Of a stretch of DNA of 64,000 nt, positions 7,241-15,996 are shown one piece after another; position 1 is the first letter of the stretch, and the number at the start of each line of letters is the position of its first letter. Below the pieces are notes generated by a model. The model saw only the letters and a list, made by a program, of their open reading frames with translations. It made no database searches and was not told the origin of the DNA. Origin of the DNA: Variovorax sp. (lineage in GTDB: Bacteria; Pseudomonadota; Gammaproteobacteria; Burkholderiales; Burkholderiaceae_C). The DNA lies in the NCBI GenBank assembly GCA_017744935.1, contig JAGIAI010000018.1:1-64000 (forward strand), written 5' to 3'. A program made the position numbers and the translations under genes.

Positions 7241-7918
7241 ATGACGATCGCCTTCCTTTCATCGATGGACTGGTCACCCCTGGTGCTCTCGGTCAAGGTC
7301 GCGACCTTTGCGACGCTGCTCGCGCTGGTGGCGGGCGTCATGCTGGGCTGGCTCTTCGCGCGGCGGCCGTTTCCGGGCTCCCCGGTCCTCGAGTCGCTGT
7401 TCATGCTGCCGCTGGTGCTGCCGCCTACGGTGATCGGCTATGGGATTCTTGTCGCGGCCGGCCGGCGCAGCCCGCTCGGCGGATGGCTGCGCGAGCATTT
7501 CGACTACACGATCATCTTCAGCTGGCATGGCGCGGTCGTGGCCTCGGCGGTCGTGGCGCTGCCGCTGGTGCTCAAGTCGGCCAGCGCGGCGTTCGAGCAC
7601 GTGGACCGATCGCTCGAGGCGGCGGCCAGCACGTTGCGCCAGTCGCCGCTTTCCGTTTTCCTCCGCGTGACGCTGCCGCTCGCGTGGCCGGGCATCCTCG
7701 CGGGCACGCTGCTCGCCTTTGCGCGTGCCATGGGCGAGTTCGGCGCGTCGCTGATGGTCGCGGGCTCGATCCCCAAGCAGACGCAGACCCTGTCCATGGC
7801 CATCTATGACGCGGCGCAGGCCGGCAACGACGATCTCGCGCTGGTGCTGGTCGTCGTCACGTCATTGCTTTCGATCACCGTTCTGGTTCTGTCGAACCGG
7901 TTTTTCTCACTCCGCTGA
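7241..7918 (+). CDS. modB: Molybdate ABC transporter permease ModB
   Basis: A 225-residue inner-membrane permease of the usual ModB length. It has about five hydrophobic helices (for example LALVAGVMLGWLFA and the last, LVLVVVTSLLSITVLVL). The signature LPLVLPPTVIGYGIL and the cytoplasmic coupling loop with RVTLPLAWPGILAGTLLAFARAMGEFGASL are specific for molybdate and sulfate permeases. It is the first gene of a modBAC order, with ModA following at 18 bases. The ModE-type operator upstream suggests repression when molybdate is plentiful. The transporter supplies molybdenum for enzymes such as the formate dehydrogenase encoded at 56-63 kb. Confidence 0.95.
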   Translation: MTIAFLSSMDWSPLVLSVKVATFATLLALVAGVMLGWLFARRPFPGSPVLESLFMLPLVLPPTVIGYGILVAAGRRSPLGGWLREHFDYTIIFSWHGAVVASAVVALPLVLKSASAAFEHVDRSLEAAASTLRQSPLSVFLRVTLPLAWPGILAGTLLAFARAMGEFGASLMVAGSIPKQTQTLSMAIYDAAQAGNDDLALVLVVVTSLLSITVLVLSNRFFSLR

Positions 7919-7935
7919 TGCCAAGGAGCCCCTTC

Positions 7936-8693
7936 ATGCGCACGTCCCGTCTCGCCACCCGCCTTGCCTCCATCGTCCTCGCTCTGGCGCTGCCGGTTGG
8001 CGCCATGGCGCAGCAGCTCACGGTGTCGGCCGCCGCGAGCCTGACCGATGCCTTCAAGGAAATCGGCACCAAGTTCGAGGCGAGCAAGCCGGGCGCAACC
8101 GTGCGCTTCAACTTCGCGGCCTCGGGCGTGCTGCTCCAGCAGATCAGCCAGGGCGCGCCGGTCGACGTGTTCGCCAGTGCAGACCAGGAAACCATGGACC
8201 GCGCCGTGGCCCAGAAGCTGATCGACACCGCCACGCGCAAGGACTTCGCAACCAACAGCCTCGTGCTGATCGAGCCCGCCCAGGGCGGCGCCGGCCTCAA
8301 GACGCTGCAGGATCTCACCGGCCCCAATGTGAAGAAGATCGCAGTGGGCAAGACCGCGACCGTGCCTGTGGGCCGCTACACGCGCGAGGCGCTTGAAGCC
8401 GCCAACCTCTGGGGCCCGCTCGAACCCCGCTTCGTGCAGGCCGACAGCGTCCGCCAGGTGCTCGACTACGTCAGCCGCGGTGAAGCGGAAGCCGGCTTCG
8501 TGTACCGTACCGATGCCGCCGTGATGGGCGACAAGGTGCGCGTGGTGCTCACGGCGAACGGCCACACGCCCGTGTCCTATCCGATCGCCGTGACCGCCGA
8601 GAGCAAGGAGAAGGCGTTGGCCAAGGATTTCATCGCGTTCCTTTCCACCGAGCCGGCGCAGGCGGTGCTGACGCGTTTCGGCTTCGGCAAGCC

Positions 8694-8697
<4 letters not shown>
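7936..8697 (+). CDS. modA: Molybdate-binding periplasmic protein ModA
   Basis: A 253-residue binding protein. The start at 7936 is chosen because AAGGAG sits seven bases upstream; an ATG at 7918 touching the modB stop is a weaker choice. A signal peptide runs to the AMAQ site. The mature protein begins QLTVSAAASLTDAFKEIG, the ModA signature in which serines bind the oxyanion. Later motifs RFNFAASGVLLQQISQGAPVDVF and GEAEAGFVYRTDA are also typical. It captures molybdate or tungstate in the periplasm and delivers it to ModBC. The stop overlaps the GTG of modC. Confidence 0.95.
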
Positions 8698-9473
<776 letters not shown>

Positions 9474-9480
9474 GGCCGCG

Positions 9481-9672
9481 TCAGTCGGTGCCGACCATCA
9501 CGCTCGACGCCTCGATCACCGCATAAGCCTTGCCGCCTTCCGCGAGGTTGAGCGACTGGGCCGGGCTGCTGGTGATCGTCGAGACCACTTGCACGCCTGG
9601 AGCGATTTCGAGCGTGACTTCCGTGGTGACCGGCCCCCGGACGATCGACACGACCTTGCCGGGAAGCACCAT
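9481..9672 (-). CDS. Stand-alone Mop-domain molybdate-binding protein (molbindin)
   Basis: A 63-residue protein that is one Mop/TOBE domain: it starts MVLPGKVVSIVRGPVTTEV and continues EIAPGVQVVSTITSSPAQSL and a final AVIEASSVMVGTD strand. Molbindins with one Mop domain assemble into hexamers that bind up to eight molybdates and act as cytoplasmic stores or buffers. It converges with modC, its stop lying seven bases from the modC stop. Because both ModE and ModC in this locus lack Mop domains, this protein may supply the molybdate-sensing part in trans. That is an inference. Confidence 0.85.
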   Translation of the reverse strand: MVLPGKVVSIVRGPVTTEVTLEIAPGVQVVSTITSSPAQSLNLAEGGKAYAVIEASSVMVGTD

Positions 9673-9704
9673 CGCTGAGCACGCGAAATCCCTACACTCG
9701 GCCC

Positions 9705-10535
9705 ATGCCCTGGCACGCGCAACTCGATCTCGACTACCGTCTCGAACAACAACGCAGCACCGCGCGATTCCGCCACGACGGGCCGCTGCGCATTCTCCAG
9801 AGCCTCTATCCCGAAGGCGACGCGGTCTGCCACAACGTGCTGGTCCATCCGCCCGGCGGACTGGTGAGTGGCGACACGCTGGATATCCGCGTGCGCGCCA
9901 CCTCTGGCAGCCACGGACTGATCACCACCCCGGGCGCCAGCCGCTTCTACCGCTCTGAGGGCGAGCTTGCACGCCAGCGCACCGAACTCACGCTGGAGCC
10001 CGGCGCACGCCTCGAATGGCTGCCGCTCGAAGCCATCTGCTACAGCGGCTGCCGCGCCGAGAACCGGCTGACCCTGCGTGTCGCACCGGGCGCCGAACTC
10101 ATCGGCTGGGACGTGACCGCACTCGGCCTGCCCAACGCAGGCAAGCCTTTCGAGCACGGCACGCTGCAGCAGCACATCGAGGCGCCGGGCGTCTGGCTGG
10201 AGCGCGGACGAATCGACGCAAGCGATCTGCGCCTGCTGCAGAGTCCGCTCGGCTTCGCAGGGCATCGCTGCATCGCCTCGATCTTCTTCGTCGCCGGCTC
10301 GCCGATGGCCCGCGAGCGGCGCGAGGCGGCGCTCGATGCGGCACGGTCGCTGATCGAGCGGCATTCGCTGCAAGGAAGCGCCGGCGTCACCAGTCCCCAC
10401 GCCGAAATCATCGTGATGCGCGCGCTGGCACCCGTGGTCGAGCCGGCGATGCAGCTGCTGCGCCAGGTCTGGATGGCCTGGCGCGCCGAACTCTGGAAGC
10501 TCCCGGGCCAGCCGCCCCGTATTTGGGCGATGTAG
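9705..10535 (+). CDS. ureD: Urease accessory protein UreD, not linked to urease genes
   Basis: A 276-residue UreD/UreH family protein of normal length. Diagnostic segments are VHPPGGLVSGDTLDIRV (about residues 47-63), TTPGASRFYRS and LEPGARLEWLPLEAICYSGCRAENR. UreD binds urease apoprotein and, with UreF and UreG, guides nickel into the active site in the cytoplasm. In many Burkholderiales ureD heads a ureDABCEFG operon. Here it is followed 23 bases later by an MFS transporter on the same strand, and no ureABC, ureE, ureF or ureG is in the window. It starts 32 bases from the divergent Mop gene. It may have been separated from the rest by rearrangement. Confidence 0.92.
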   Translation: MPWHAQLDLDYRLEQQRSTARFRHDGPLRILQSLYPEGDAVCHNVLVHPPGGLVSGDTLDIRVRATSGSHGLITTPGASRFYRSEGELARQRTELTLEPGARLEWLPLEAICYSGCRAENRLTLRVAPGAELIGWDVTALGLPNAGKPFEHGTLQQHIEAPGVWLERGRIDASDLRLLQSPLGFAGHRCIASIFFVAGSPMARERREAALDAARSLIERHSLQGSAGVTSPHAEIIVMRALAPVVEPAMQLLRQVWMAWRAELWKLPGQPPRIWAM

Positions 10536-10558
10536 CCGCGCGACCCCCGGGAGCCGAC

Positions 10559-12004
10559 GTGCGCATCGACCGAAGCGACATCCCGGCCCGCCTCGATCGC
10601 CTGCCCTGGTCACCCTGGCATTGGCGTGTCGTCATCGCGCTCGGCGTGGCGTGGGTGCTCGACGGGCTGGAGGTCACCCTGGTCGGCTCCCTCGGCGGCG
10701 TGCTGGAACGGCCCGACACACTGGCCCTGACCGCGACGCAGATCGGCTGGTCCGGATCGCTCTATATCGCGGGCGCGGTGATCGGCGCGTTGGTCTTCGG
10801 CCGGCTGGCGGACCGGCTCGGCCGCAAGCGGCTCTTTCTGCTGACGCTCGCGGTCTATGCGGTCGCGACGCTGGCGACCTCTCTTTCGACGGGCTTCGCC
10901 TTCTTCGCCGCCTGCCGCTTCGCGACCGGGCTGGGCATCGGCGGCGAGTACGCTGCCATCAACTCCGCCATCGATGAGTTGATCCCGGCGCGCGTGCGCG
11001 GGCGGGTGAACCTCGCGATCAACGGCAGCTTCTGGATCGGGGCAGCGCTGGGCGCGGGGGTGAGCCTGTGGCTGCTCGATCCGCGCGTGCTAGGGCCGGT
11101 GGCCGGCTGGCGCGTCGGCTTCGCGTTGGGCGCGGTGCTTGCACTGGCGATCCTGCTGGTGCGGCGCGACGTGCCGGAAAGCCCGCGCTGGCTGATCGCG
11201 CACGGCCGCGCCGAAGAAGCCGAAGGCATCGTGCGGCGCATCGAGAAAGAGGTGGCGGCGCAGCACGGGCCGCTGCCGGCCGCCGTTGGCCATGTGCACT
11301 TCGGCGAACGGGCGGAGCCCGGCTGGCGTGAAGTGGTGCATGTGCTGCTGCGGCGCTATCCGCAGCGCAGCATGGTCGCGCTGGCGCTGATGATTTCGCA
11401 GGCCTTCTTCTACAACGCGATCTTCTTCACCTACGCGCTTGTGCTCACGCGATTCCACGGCGTGCCCGAAGGCAGGGTCGCGCTCTACATCTTTCCGTTT
11501 GCGCTCGGCAATGTTCTCGGGCCGCTGATCCTCGGACCGCTGTTCGACCGCGTGGGCCGGCGGCGGATGATCGCGCTGACCTATGTGTGCTCGGGCATCG
11601 GCCTCGGGCTGACCGGATGGGCCTTCATGCAGGGCCTCCTCGATGCGCGCAGCCAGGCCCTGTGCTGGTCGGCCGTGTTTTTCCTGGCGTCGGCCGCCGC
11701 GAGCTCGGCCTATCTCACGGCGAGCGAGGTCTTCCCGCTGGAGATGCGTGCCATCGCGATATCGATCTTCTATGCAGTTGGCACAGGTGCGGGAGGCTTC
11801 GTCGCGCCGGCGCTCTTCGGCGCGCTGATCGAGACCGGCAGCCGCGGCGCCGTGGCGATCGGCTATGCAGTCGGCGCGGTGCTGGTGATCGTGGCCGGAT
11901 CGATCGCATGGCACTGGGCGGTGGACGCGGAGCGCAAGCCACTCGAAGAGATCGCGCCGCCTCTCGGGTCCGCGCCCCACGACGCGCCAGGGCCGCGCGC
12001 CTGA
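10559..12004 (+). CDS. MFS transporter, metabolite:H+ symporter type
   Basis: A 481-residue inner-membrane carrier with twelve predicted helices in two six-helix bundles. The GTG at 10559, preceded by GGGAG, is chosen as the start; upstream sequence in frame belongs to ureD in another frame. Family marks include DGLEVTLVGSL in helix 1, GRLADRLGRKRLF after helix 2 (the loop 2-3 motif), RFATGLGIGGEYAAINSAI in helix 4, and PESPRWLI before the central loop. These fit the sugar/aromatic-acid/metabolite symporter groups. The substrate is not evident. It probably shares a transcript with ureD. Confidence 0.88.
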   Translation: MRIDRSDIPARLDRLPWSPWHWRVVIALGVAWVLDGLEVTLVGSLGGVLERPDTLALTATQIGWSGSLYIAGAVIGALVFGRLADRLGRKRLFLLTLAVYAVATLATSLSTGFAFFAACRFATGLGIGGEYAAINSAIDELIPARVRGRVNLAINGSFWIGAALGAGVSLWLLDPRVLGPVAGWRVGFALGAVLALAILLVRRDVPESPRWLIAHGRAEEAEGIVRRIEKEVAAQHGPLPAAVGHVHFGERAEPGWREVVHVLLRRYPQRSMVALALMISQAFFYNAIFFTYALVLTRFHGVPEGRVALYIFPFALGNVLGPLILGPLFDRVGRRRMIALTYVCSGIGLGLTGWAFMQGLLDARSQALCWSAVFFLASAAASSAYLTASEVFPLEMRAIAISIFYAVGTGAGGFVAPALFGALIETGSRGAVAIGYAVGAVLVIVAGSIAWHWAVDAERKPLEEIAPPLGSAPHDAPGPRA

Positions 12005-12005
12005 T

Positions 12006-12950
12006 TCAACCGTTGTAGGTGGGGTGCCCCGCCTCGACCCACGCCTCGAGCCCACCCGCGAGCGGCCGCGCCCCCTTGATGCCCCGCGACGCCAGCGCTT
12101 GCGCGCCGAGCGCGGCCGAGACCTCGTTCGGGCAACTGCAATAAAGCACGACTTCGCGATCGCCGCCCTCGAAGGGCAACTCGACGCGCCTCTGCTGGAT
12201 GTCCTTGAGCGCGATTGGCAGCGCACCGGGAATGCGCCGCGGATCCACCTGCACGCCTGCCTCGCCGCGCACGTCGATGACGATCGGCGGCGGTTCGCCG
12301 TCCATCATCGTCAACAGCTCGCCGACGGTCACGCGCGGCATGCCGGTCAGGCGCATGAAGGTGCGGCGGCGCCAGTAGCGCACCGCGAGCATCACGGCGA
12401 GCACCACGACGAGCGCCACGATGGCGATGCCGCCCGCCTCCGACATGGCATCGAGCACCGCCTGGATCTGGTCGCGGAAGATCCAGCCCAGCGCGAGGAA
12501 GATGCCAGTCCACAGCAGCGCCGCGGCGGTGTCGAACGCCACGAAGCGCCAGGATGACATTCCCAGTGCACCGGCCATCGGTGGTGCGATCACCGACACG
12601 CCCGGCACGAACTTCGCCAGCACCAGAGACATTCCTCCCCATCGGCCGATCAGCGTTTCGCTGCGGCGCACGCAGGAATCGGGCGACATCGAGATCTTGC
12701 AGAGCAGCCGCATGAACCGGTAGCCATAGAGCCGCCCCGCATAGAACCAGACGGCATCGCCGAGCAGGTTCGCAATCCACGACGCGGCCACCATGCCCCC
12801 CAGCAACACCGGCTGCGCGATCGCGGCCAGCGCACCGGCCACCACGAGCAGTGGCGACGCCGGCACCGGCAGCCCCACCCGCGCACAGAAGGTGGCGACG
12901 AACACGACCGCGATGGCGTGTTCCACCAGAAGCAGGCTCAGCTGCTCCAT
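12006..12950 (-). CDS. DedA-family membrane protein fused to a rhodanese domain
   Basis: A 314-residue fusion. The ATG at 12950 is preceded by GGGGAG. Residues 1-200 are a DedA/SNARE-associated (VTT) domain with about five helices and the usual VGLPVPASPLLVVAGALA and FVPGVSVIAPPMAGALGM segments; such proteins help flip or recycle undecaprenyl phosphate and other lipids. After a basic linker (RYWRRRTFMRL) comes a cytoplasmic rhodanese domain, PPIVIDVRGEAG to LYCSCPNEVSAALGAQAL, with the active-site cysteine in CSCPNEVSA. The rhodanese part may carry sulfane sulfur or act as a regulator. Substrate unknown. It converges with the MFS gene, one base apart. Confidence 0.88.
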   Translation of the reverse strand: MEQLSLLLVEHAIAVVFVATFCARVGLPVPASPLLVVAGALAAIAQPVLLGGMVAASWIANLLGDAVWFYAGRLYGYRFMRLLCKISMSPDSCVRRSETLIGRWGGMSLVLAKFVPGVSVIAPPMAGALGMSSWRFVAFDTAAALLWTGIFLALGWIFRDQIQAVLDAMSEAGGIAIVALVVVLAVMLAVRYWRRRTFMRLTGMPRVTVGELLTMMDGEPPPIVIDVRGEAGVQVDPRRIPGALPIALKDIQQRRVELPFEGGDREVVLYCSCPNEVSAALGAQALASRGIKGARPLAGGLEAWVEAGHPTYNG

Positions 12951-13124
12951 GCGAGGCTCCCCGGAGGCAACGGGCAGACGACGGGAGGCATCGGCATGAC
13001 GGGCGGCTCTGGTTGTTGGACTGGCCAGAGCGTAGCGCCTTCCAGGCGTGAAAGGGCTCCCCGATGGGACAGGAAGGAACAGAATCGCGCTGTGCGTGAC
13101 GGCCGCGCCGCCTGCCCCCCGTCC

Positions 13125-13154
13125 GGGAATAAATCCGCGACATGCCGCGTCATG
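13125..13154 (+). promoter_or_regulatory. Possible ECF-type promoter for the sigma factor operon
   Basis: GGGAATAAA at 13125-13133 and CGTCATG at 13148-13154 are separated by 14 bases, a layout like the GGAA...CGTC promoters recognised by ECF sigma factors. It ends 17 bases before the proposed TTG start, so the leader would be very short. Autoregulation by the encoded sigma factor is the usual arrangement. This is a visual match only. Confidence 0.35.
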
Positions 13155-13170
13155 CAAGGGAAAGACTGCG

Positions 13171-13746
13171 TTGAACGACCGCACCCGCCGATTCGAGACC
13201 GCGGCCCTGCCGCACCTGCCCGCCGCGTACAACCTGGCGCGCTGGCTGCTGCGCGACGACCAGCAGGCCGAAGACGCAGTGCAGGAGGCCTACTTGCGCG
13301 CGTTCCGATTCTTCGACGACCTTCGCGGCGGCGATGCGCGGCCGTGGCTGCTCGGCATCGTGCGCAATGCGTGCTATGACGCCATGCGCCAGTCGCGCCA
13401 TCTGGCGGACCAGGTGGAGTTCGACGAGTTTCGCGATGCCGGCACCGAGGACGCCGGGATCGGCGCAGCACAGCGCGACGGCGGGGACCCCGCTGCGGCG
13501 TGGGAACAACGCGCCCTCGGCCGGCGCATCGATGCGGCCATCGAAGCGCTCGCACCGCCGTTCCGCGAGGTCATCGTGCTTCGCGAGATGGAAGACATGT
13601 CGTACGAGGACATTGCGCGCATTGCCGGCATCCCGGTCGGGACGGTGATGTCGCGCCTCTCCCGCGCTCGCGCGCTGCTGCGCAATGCGCTCCAGGAGGA
13701 AGCGCCACCCGACAAACCAGGAGCCCATCGCGATGCAACCCACTGA
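13171..13746 (+). CDS. ECF-family RNA polymerase sigma factor
   Basis: A 191-residue sigma factor. The TTG at 13171 is proposed as start, with AGGGA upstream; no ATG lies in frame nearby. Region 2 covers AAYNLARWLLRDDQQAEDAVQEAYLRAFRFFDDL and region 4 covers IEALAPPFREVIVLREMEDMSYEDIARIAGIPVGTVMSRLSRARALLR, both clear. It should direct polymerase to a small stress regulon. The 3' end overlaps the anti-sigma gene by 14 bases, the standard arrangement for coupled synthesis of a sigma factor and its inhibitor. The inducing signal is not evident. Confidence 0.92.
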   Translation: MNDRTRRFETAALPHLPAAYNLARWLLRDDQQAEDAVQEAYLRAFRFFDDLRGGDARPWLLGIVRNACYDAMRQSRHLADQVEFDEFRDAGTEDAGIGAAQRDGGDPAAAWEQRALGRRIDAAIEALAPPFREVIVLREMEDMSYEDIARIAGIPVGTVMSRLSRARALLRNALQEEAPPDKPGAHRDATH

Positions 13747-14416
13747 AGCGGACGATCTCGGCAAGCTGATCCGGCGGGAGGCCACGCGGCATGCGCCGCC
13801 GCCCGCGCTGGCCGAACGCATCCGCGCGGGCGTGCGCAACGCGGAAGGCGCACCGACCCACATGCCGCCGCTCCGCCCGAAGGCACGCCCGCGCTGGCTG
13901 CAGGCAATTGGGCTGTTCGGCGCGGGCGCCGCCACGGCGTGGGGCCTGTCGTTCGTCTTGCTGCTGGGCACGGCGACCAATGCGCTCGACGACGCCGTCA
14001 CCGACAGCCACATCCGCTCGCTCATGGCCGGGCATCTGATGGATGTGGCATCGACGGACCATCACACCGTCAAGCCCTGGTTCGCGGGCAAGCTCGATTT
14101 CTCTCCACCGGTGGTCGATCTCGCGGCAGAGGGCCATCCGCTGATCGGCGCCCGGCTCGACTACATCGAAGGGCGCCCCGTGGCGGCGCTGGTCTATCGG
14201 TCGGGCCAGCACGTCGTCAACCTGTTCGTCCGGCCGAATTCGCATGATTCGACTTCCGCTCAGCAACTGGTGACGCGCCGCGGCTACAACATGGTGCGCT
14301 GGACCGAAGGCGGCATGCAGGCCTGGGCAGTGTCGGACCTGAATGCGGCCGAGTTGCAGGCCTTCGCAAAACTCGCGCGCGAACGAATGGCGGCCGCGCA
14401 GCCGCCCGCAAGCTGA
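13733..14416 (+). CDS. Membrane-anchored anti-sigma factor
   Basis: A 227-residue protein starting at ATG 13733 with AGGAG nine bases before it. Residues 1-55 are cytoplasmic (MQPTEADDLGKLIRREATRH), then one transmembrane helix runs through GLFGAGAATAWGLSFVLLLG. The C-terminal part is periplasmic and resembles the sensor portion of transmembrane anti-sigma proteins: VDLAAEGHPLIGARLDYIEGRPVAALVYRSG and RGYNMVRWTEGGMQAWAVSDL. No CHCC zinc motif is visible, so it is not a ZAS-type anti-sigma. It overlaps the sigma gene by 14 bases and should hold it inactive until an envelope signal arrives. Confidence 0.85.
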   Translation: MQPTEADDLGKLIRREATRHAPPPALAERIRAGVRNAEGAPTHMPPLRPKARPRWLQAIGLFGAGAATAWGLSFVLLLGTATNALDDAVTDSHIRSLMAGHLMDVASTDHHTVKPWFAGKLDFSPPVVDLAAEGHPLIGARLDYIEGRPVAALVYRSGQHVVNLFVRPNSHDSTSAQQLVTRRGYNMVRWTEGGMQAWAVSDLNAAELQAFAKLARERMAAAQPPAS

Positions 14417-15109
14417 TCAGATCGCGACGAGCTGGCGCACGCCTTGTGCTTCCATGTCCTTGCCGAGGCCACGTGCGATGACTTCACCCCGCTCCATCAC
14501 GAGGTAGTCATCAGCCAGTTCCTGCGCGAAGTCGTAGTACTGCTCGCACAGCACGATCGCCATGTCGCCACGGTCGGCCAGCATGCGGATCACACGGCCG
14601 ATGTCCTTGATGATGCTCGGCTGGATACCTTCGGTCGGTTCGTCGAGGATCAGCAGCTTGGGCTTCGGTGCCAGCGCACGGGCGATCGCCAGCTGCTGCT
14701 GCTGGCCGCCCGACAGATCGCCGCCGCGACGGTTCAGCATCTGCTTGAGCACCGGGAAGAGCTCGTACAACTCCGGCGGCACCGGCGTGCTGCCCGACTT
14801 GTAGGCGAGCCCCATGCGAAGGTTCTCCTCGACCGTGAGTCGCGCGAAGATCTCGCGGCCCTGCGGCACGAAGCCCATGCCGGCACGGGCGCGCTCGTAG
14901 GGCGTGCGCTTGTGGATCGGTACGCCATCGAATTCGATGCTGCCGCTCTTGATGGGCACGAGGCCCATCAGCGACTTGAGCAGCGTGGTCTTGCCGACAC
15001 CATTGCGGCCGAGCAGCACGGTGACCTTGCCGAGCCGCGCCTCGAAGCTGACGTCGCGCAGGATGTGCGAGCCGCCGTAGTACTGATGGATGTTCTTGAC
15101 CGTGAGCAT
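14417..15109 (-). CDS. urtE: Urea ABC transporter ATP-binding subunit UrtE
   Basis: A 230-residue ABC ATPase of the LivF/UrtE type, the last gene of the urt operon. Walker A is GRNGVGKTTLLKSLMGL, the signature LSGGQQQQLAIARALA and Walker B LLILDEPTEGIQPSI. The start MLTVKNIHQYYGGSHIL is standard for UrtE. It pairs with UrtD to drive urea uptake through the UrtBC membrane channel. It converges with the anti-sigma gene with no gap, so a terminator, if any, lies within coding sequence. Eleven bases separate it from urtD. Confidence 0.94.
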   Translation of the reverse strand: MLTVKNIHQYYGGSHILRDVSFEARLGKVTVLLGRNGVGKTTLLKSLMGLVPIKSGSIEFDGVPIHKRTPYERARAGMGFVPQGREIFARLTVEENLRMGLAYKSGSTPVPPELYELFPVLKQMLNRRGGDLSGGQQQQLAIARALAPKPKLLILDEPTEGIQPSIIKDIGRVIRMLADRGDMAIVLCEQYYDFAQELADDYLVMERGEVIARGLGKDMEAQGVRQLVAI

Positions 15110-15120
15110 GCGGTGTTTCC

Positions 15121-15996
15121 CTACCGACCTAGATAGACCTCGATGACGCGCTCGTCCGCCTGCACTTCATCAAGCGTGCCTTGCGCGAGCACCGAGCCGT
15201 CGCAGAGCACCGTGACGATCTCGGAGATGGTGCGGATGAAGCTCATGTCGTGCTCCACCACCATGAGCGAATGCTTGCCCTTGAGCGACAGGAACAGCTC
15301 GGCCGTGCGCGCAGTCTCTTCGTCGGTCATGCCGGCCACTGGCTCGTCGAGCAGCAGCAGCTTCGGGTCCTGCATCAGCAGCATGCCGATCTCCAGCCAC
15401 TGCTTCTGCCCATGGCTGAGGTTGCCGGCCATCCGCAGCACGCTGCCTTCGAGATGGATGGTGTGCAGCACCTCGGCGAGGCGGTCGCACTGCTCCGAAT
15501 CGAGCTTGAAGAGCATCGAGGACTTCACGCCCTTGTCGGTCTTCAGCGCCAGTTCGAGATTCTCGAACACGGTGAGCTGTTCGAACACCGTCGGCTTCTG
15601 GAACTTGCGGCCGATGCCGAGCTGCGCGATCTCGGCTTCCTTGTGGCGCAGCAGGTCGATGGTGCTGCCGAAGTACACCGTGCCTTCGTCGGGCCGGGTC
15701 TTGCCGGTGATGATGTCCATCATCGTGGTCTTGCCTGCGCCGTTCGGGCCGATGATGCAGCGCAGCTCACCGGGCGCGATGTCGAGCGACAGCTTGTTGA
15801 TCGCCTTGAAGCCGTCGAAGCTCACGCTCACGTCTTCCAGGTAGAGGATTCGGCCGTGCGTGACATCGACTTCGCCGGGCGTCATGTGCCGGCCGTAGCC
15901 CGCGGCGCGACCGCCGGATTCGGTGTGCAGGATCTGTTCGAAGGCGATGTGCCTGGCGACACGCTCGGCGCCGGCGTCCATCAGGTCGGGGGTCAT
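15121..15996 (-). CDS. urtD: Urea ABC transporter ATP-binding subunit UrtD
   Basis: A 291-residue ABC ATPase of the LivG/UrtD type. Walker A is GPNGAGKTTMMDIITG, the signature NLSHGQKQWLEIGMLL carries the SHGQ variant typical of UrtD, and Walker B is LLLLDEPVAGM. The first 45 residues before ILYLEDVSVSFDGFKAI are longer than average for the family, and a later start is possible. The chosen ATG overlaps the urtC stop as ATGA. It works with UrtE. Confidence 0.94.
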   Translation of the reverse strand: MTPDLMDAGAERVARHIAFEQILHTESGGRAAGYGRHMTPGEVDVTHGRILYLEDVSVSFDGFKAINKLSLDIAPGELRCIIGPNGAGKTTMMDIITGKTRPDEGTVYFGSTIDLLRHKEAEIAQLGIGRKFQKPTVFEQLTVFENLELALKTDKGVKSSMLFKLDSEQCDRLAEVLHTIHLEGSVLRMAGNLSHGQKQWLEIGMLLMQDPKLLLLDEPVAGMTDEETARTAELFLSLKGKHSLMVVEHDMSFIRTISEIVTVLCDGSVLAQGTLDEVQADERVIEVYLGR

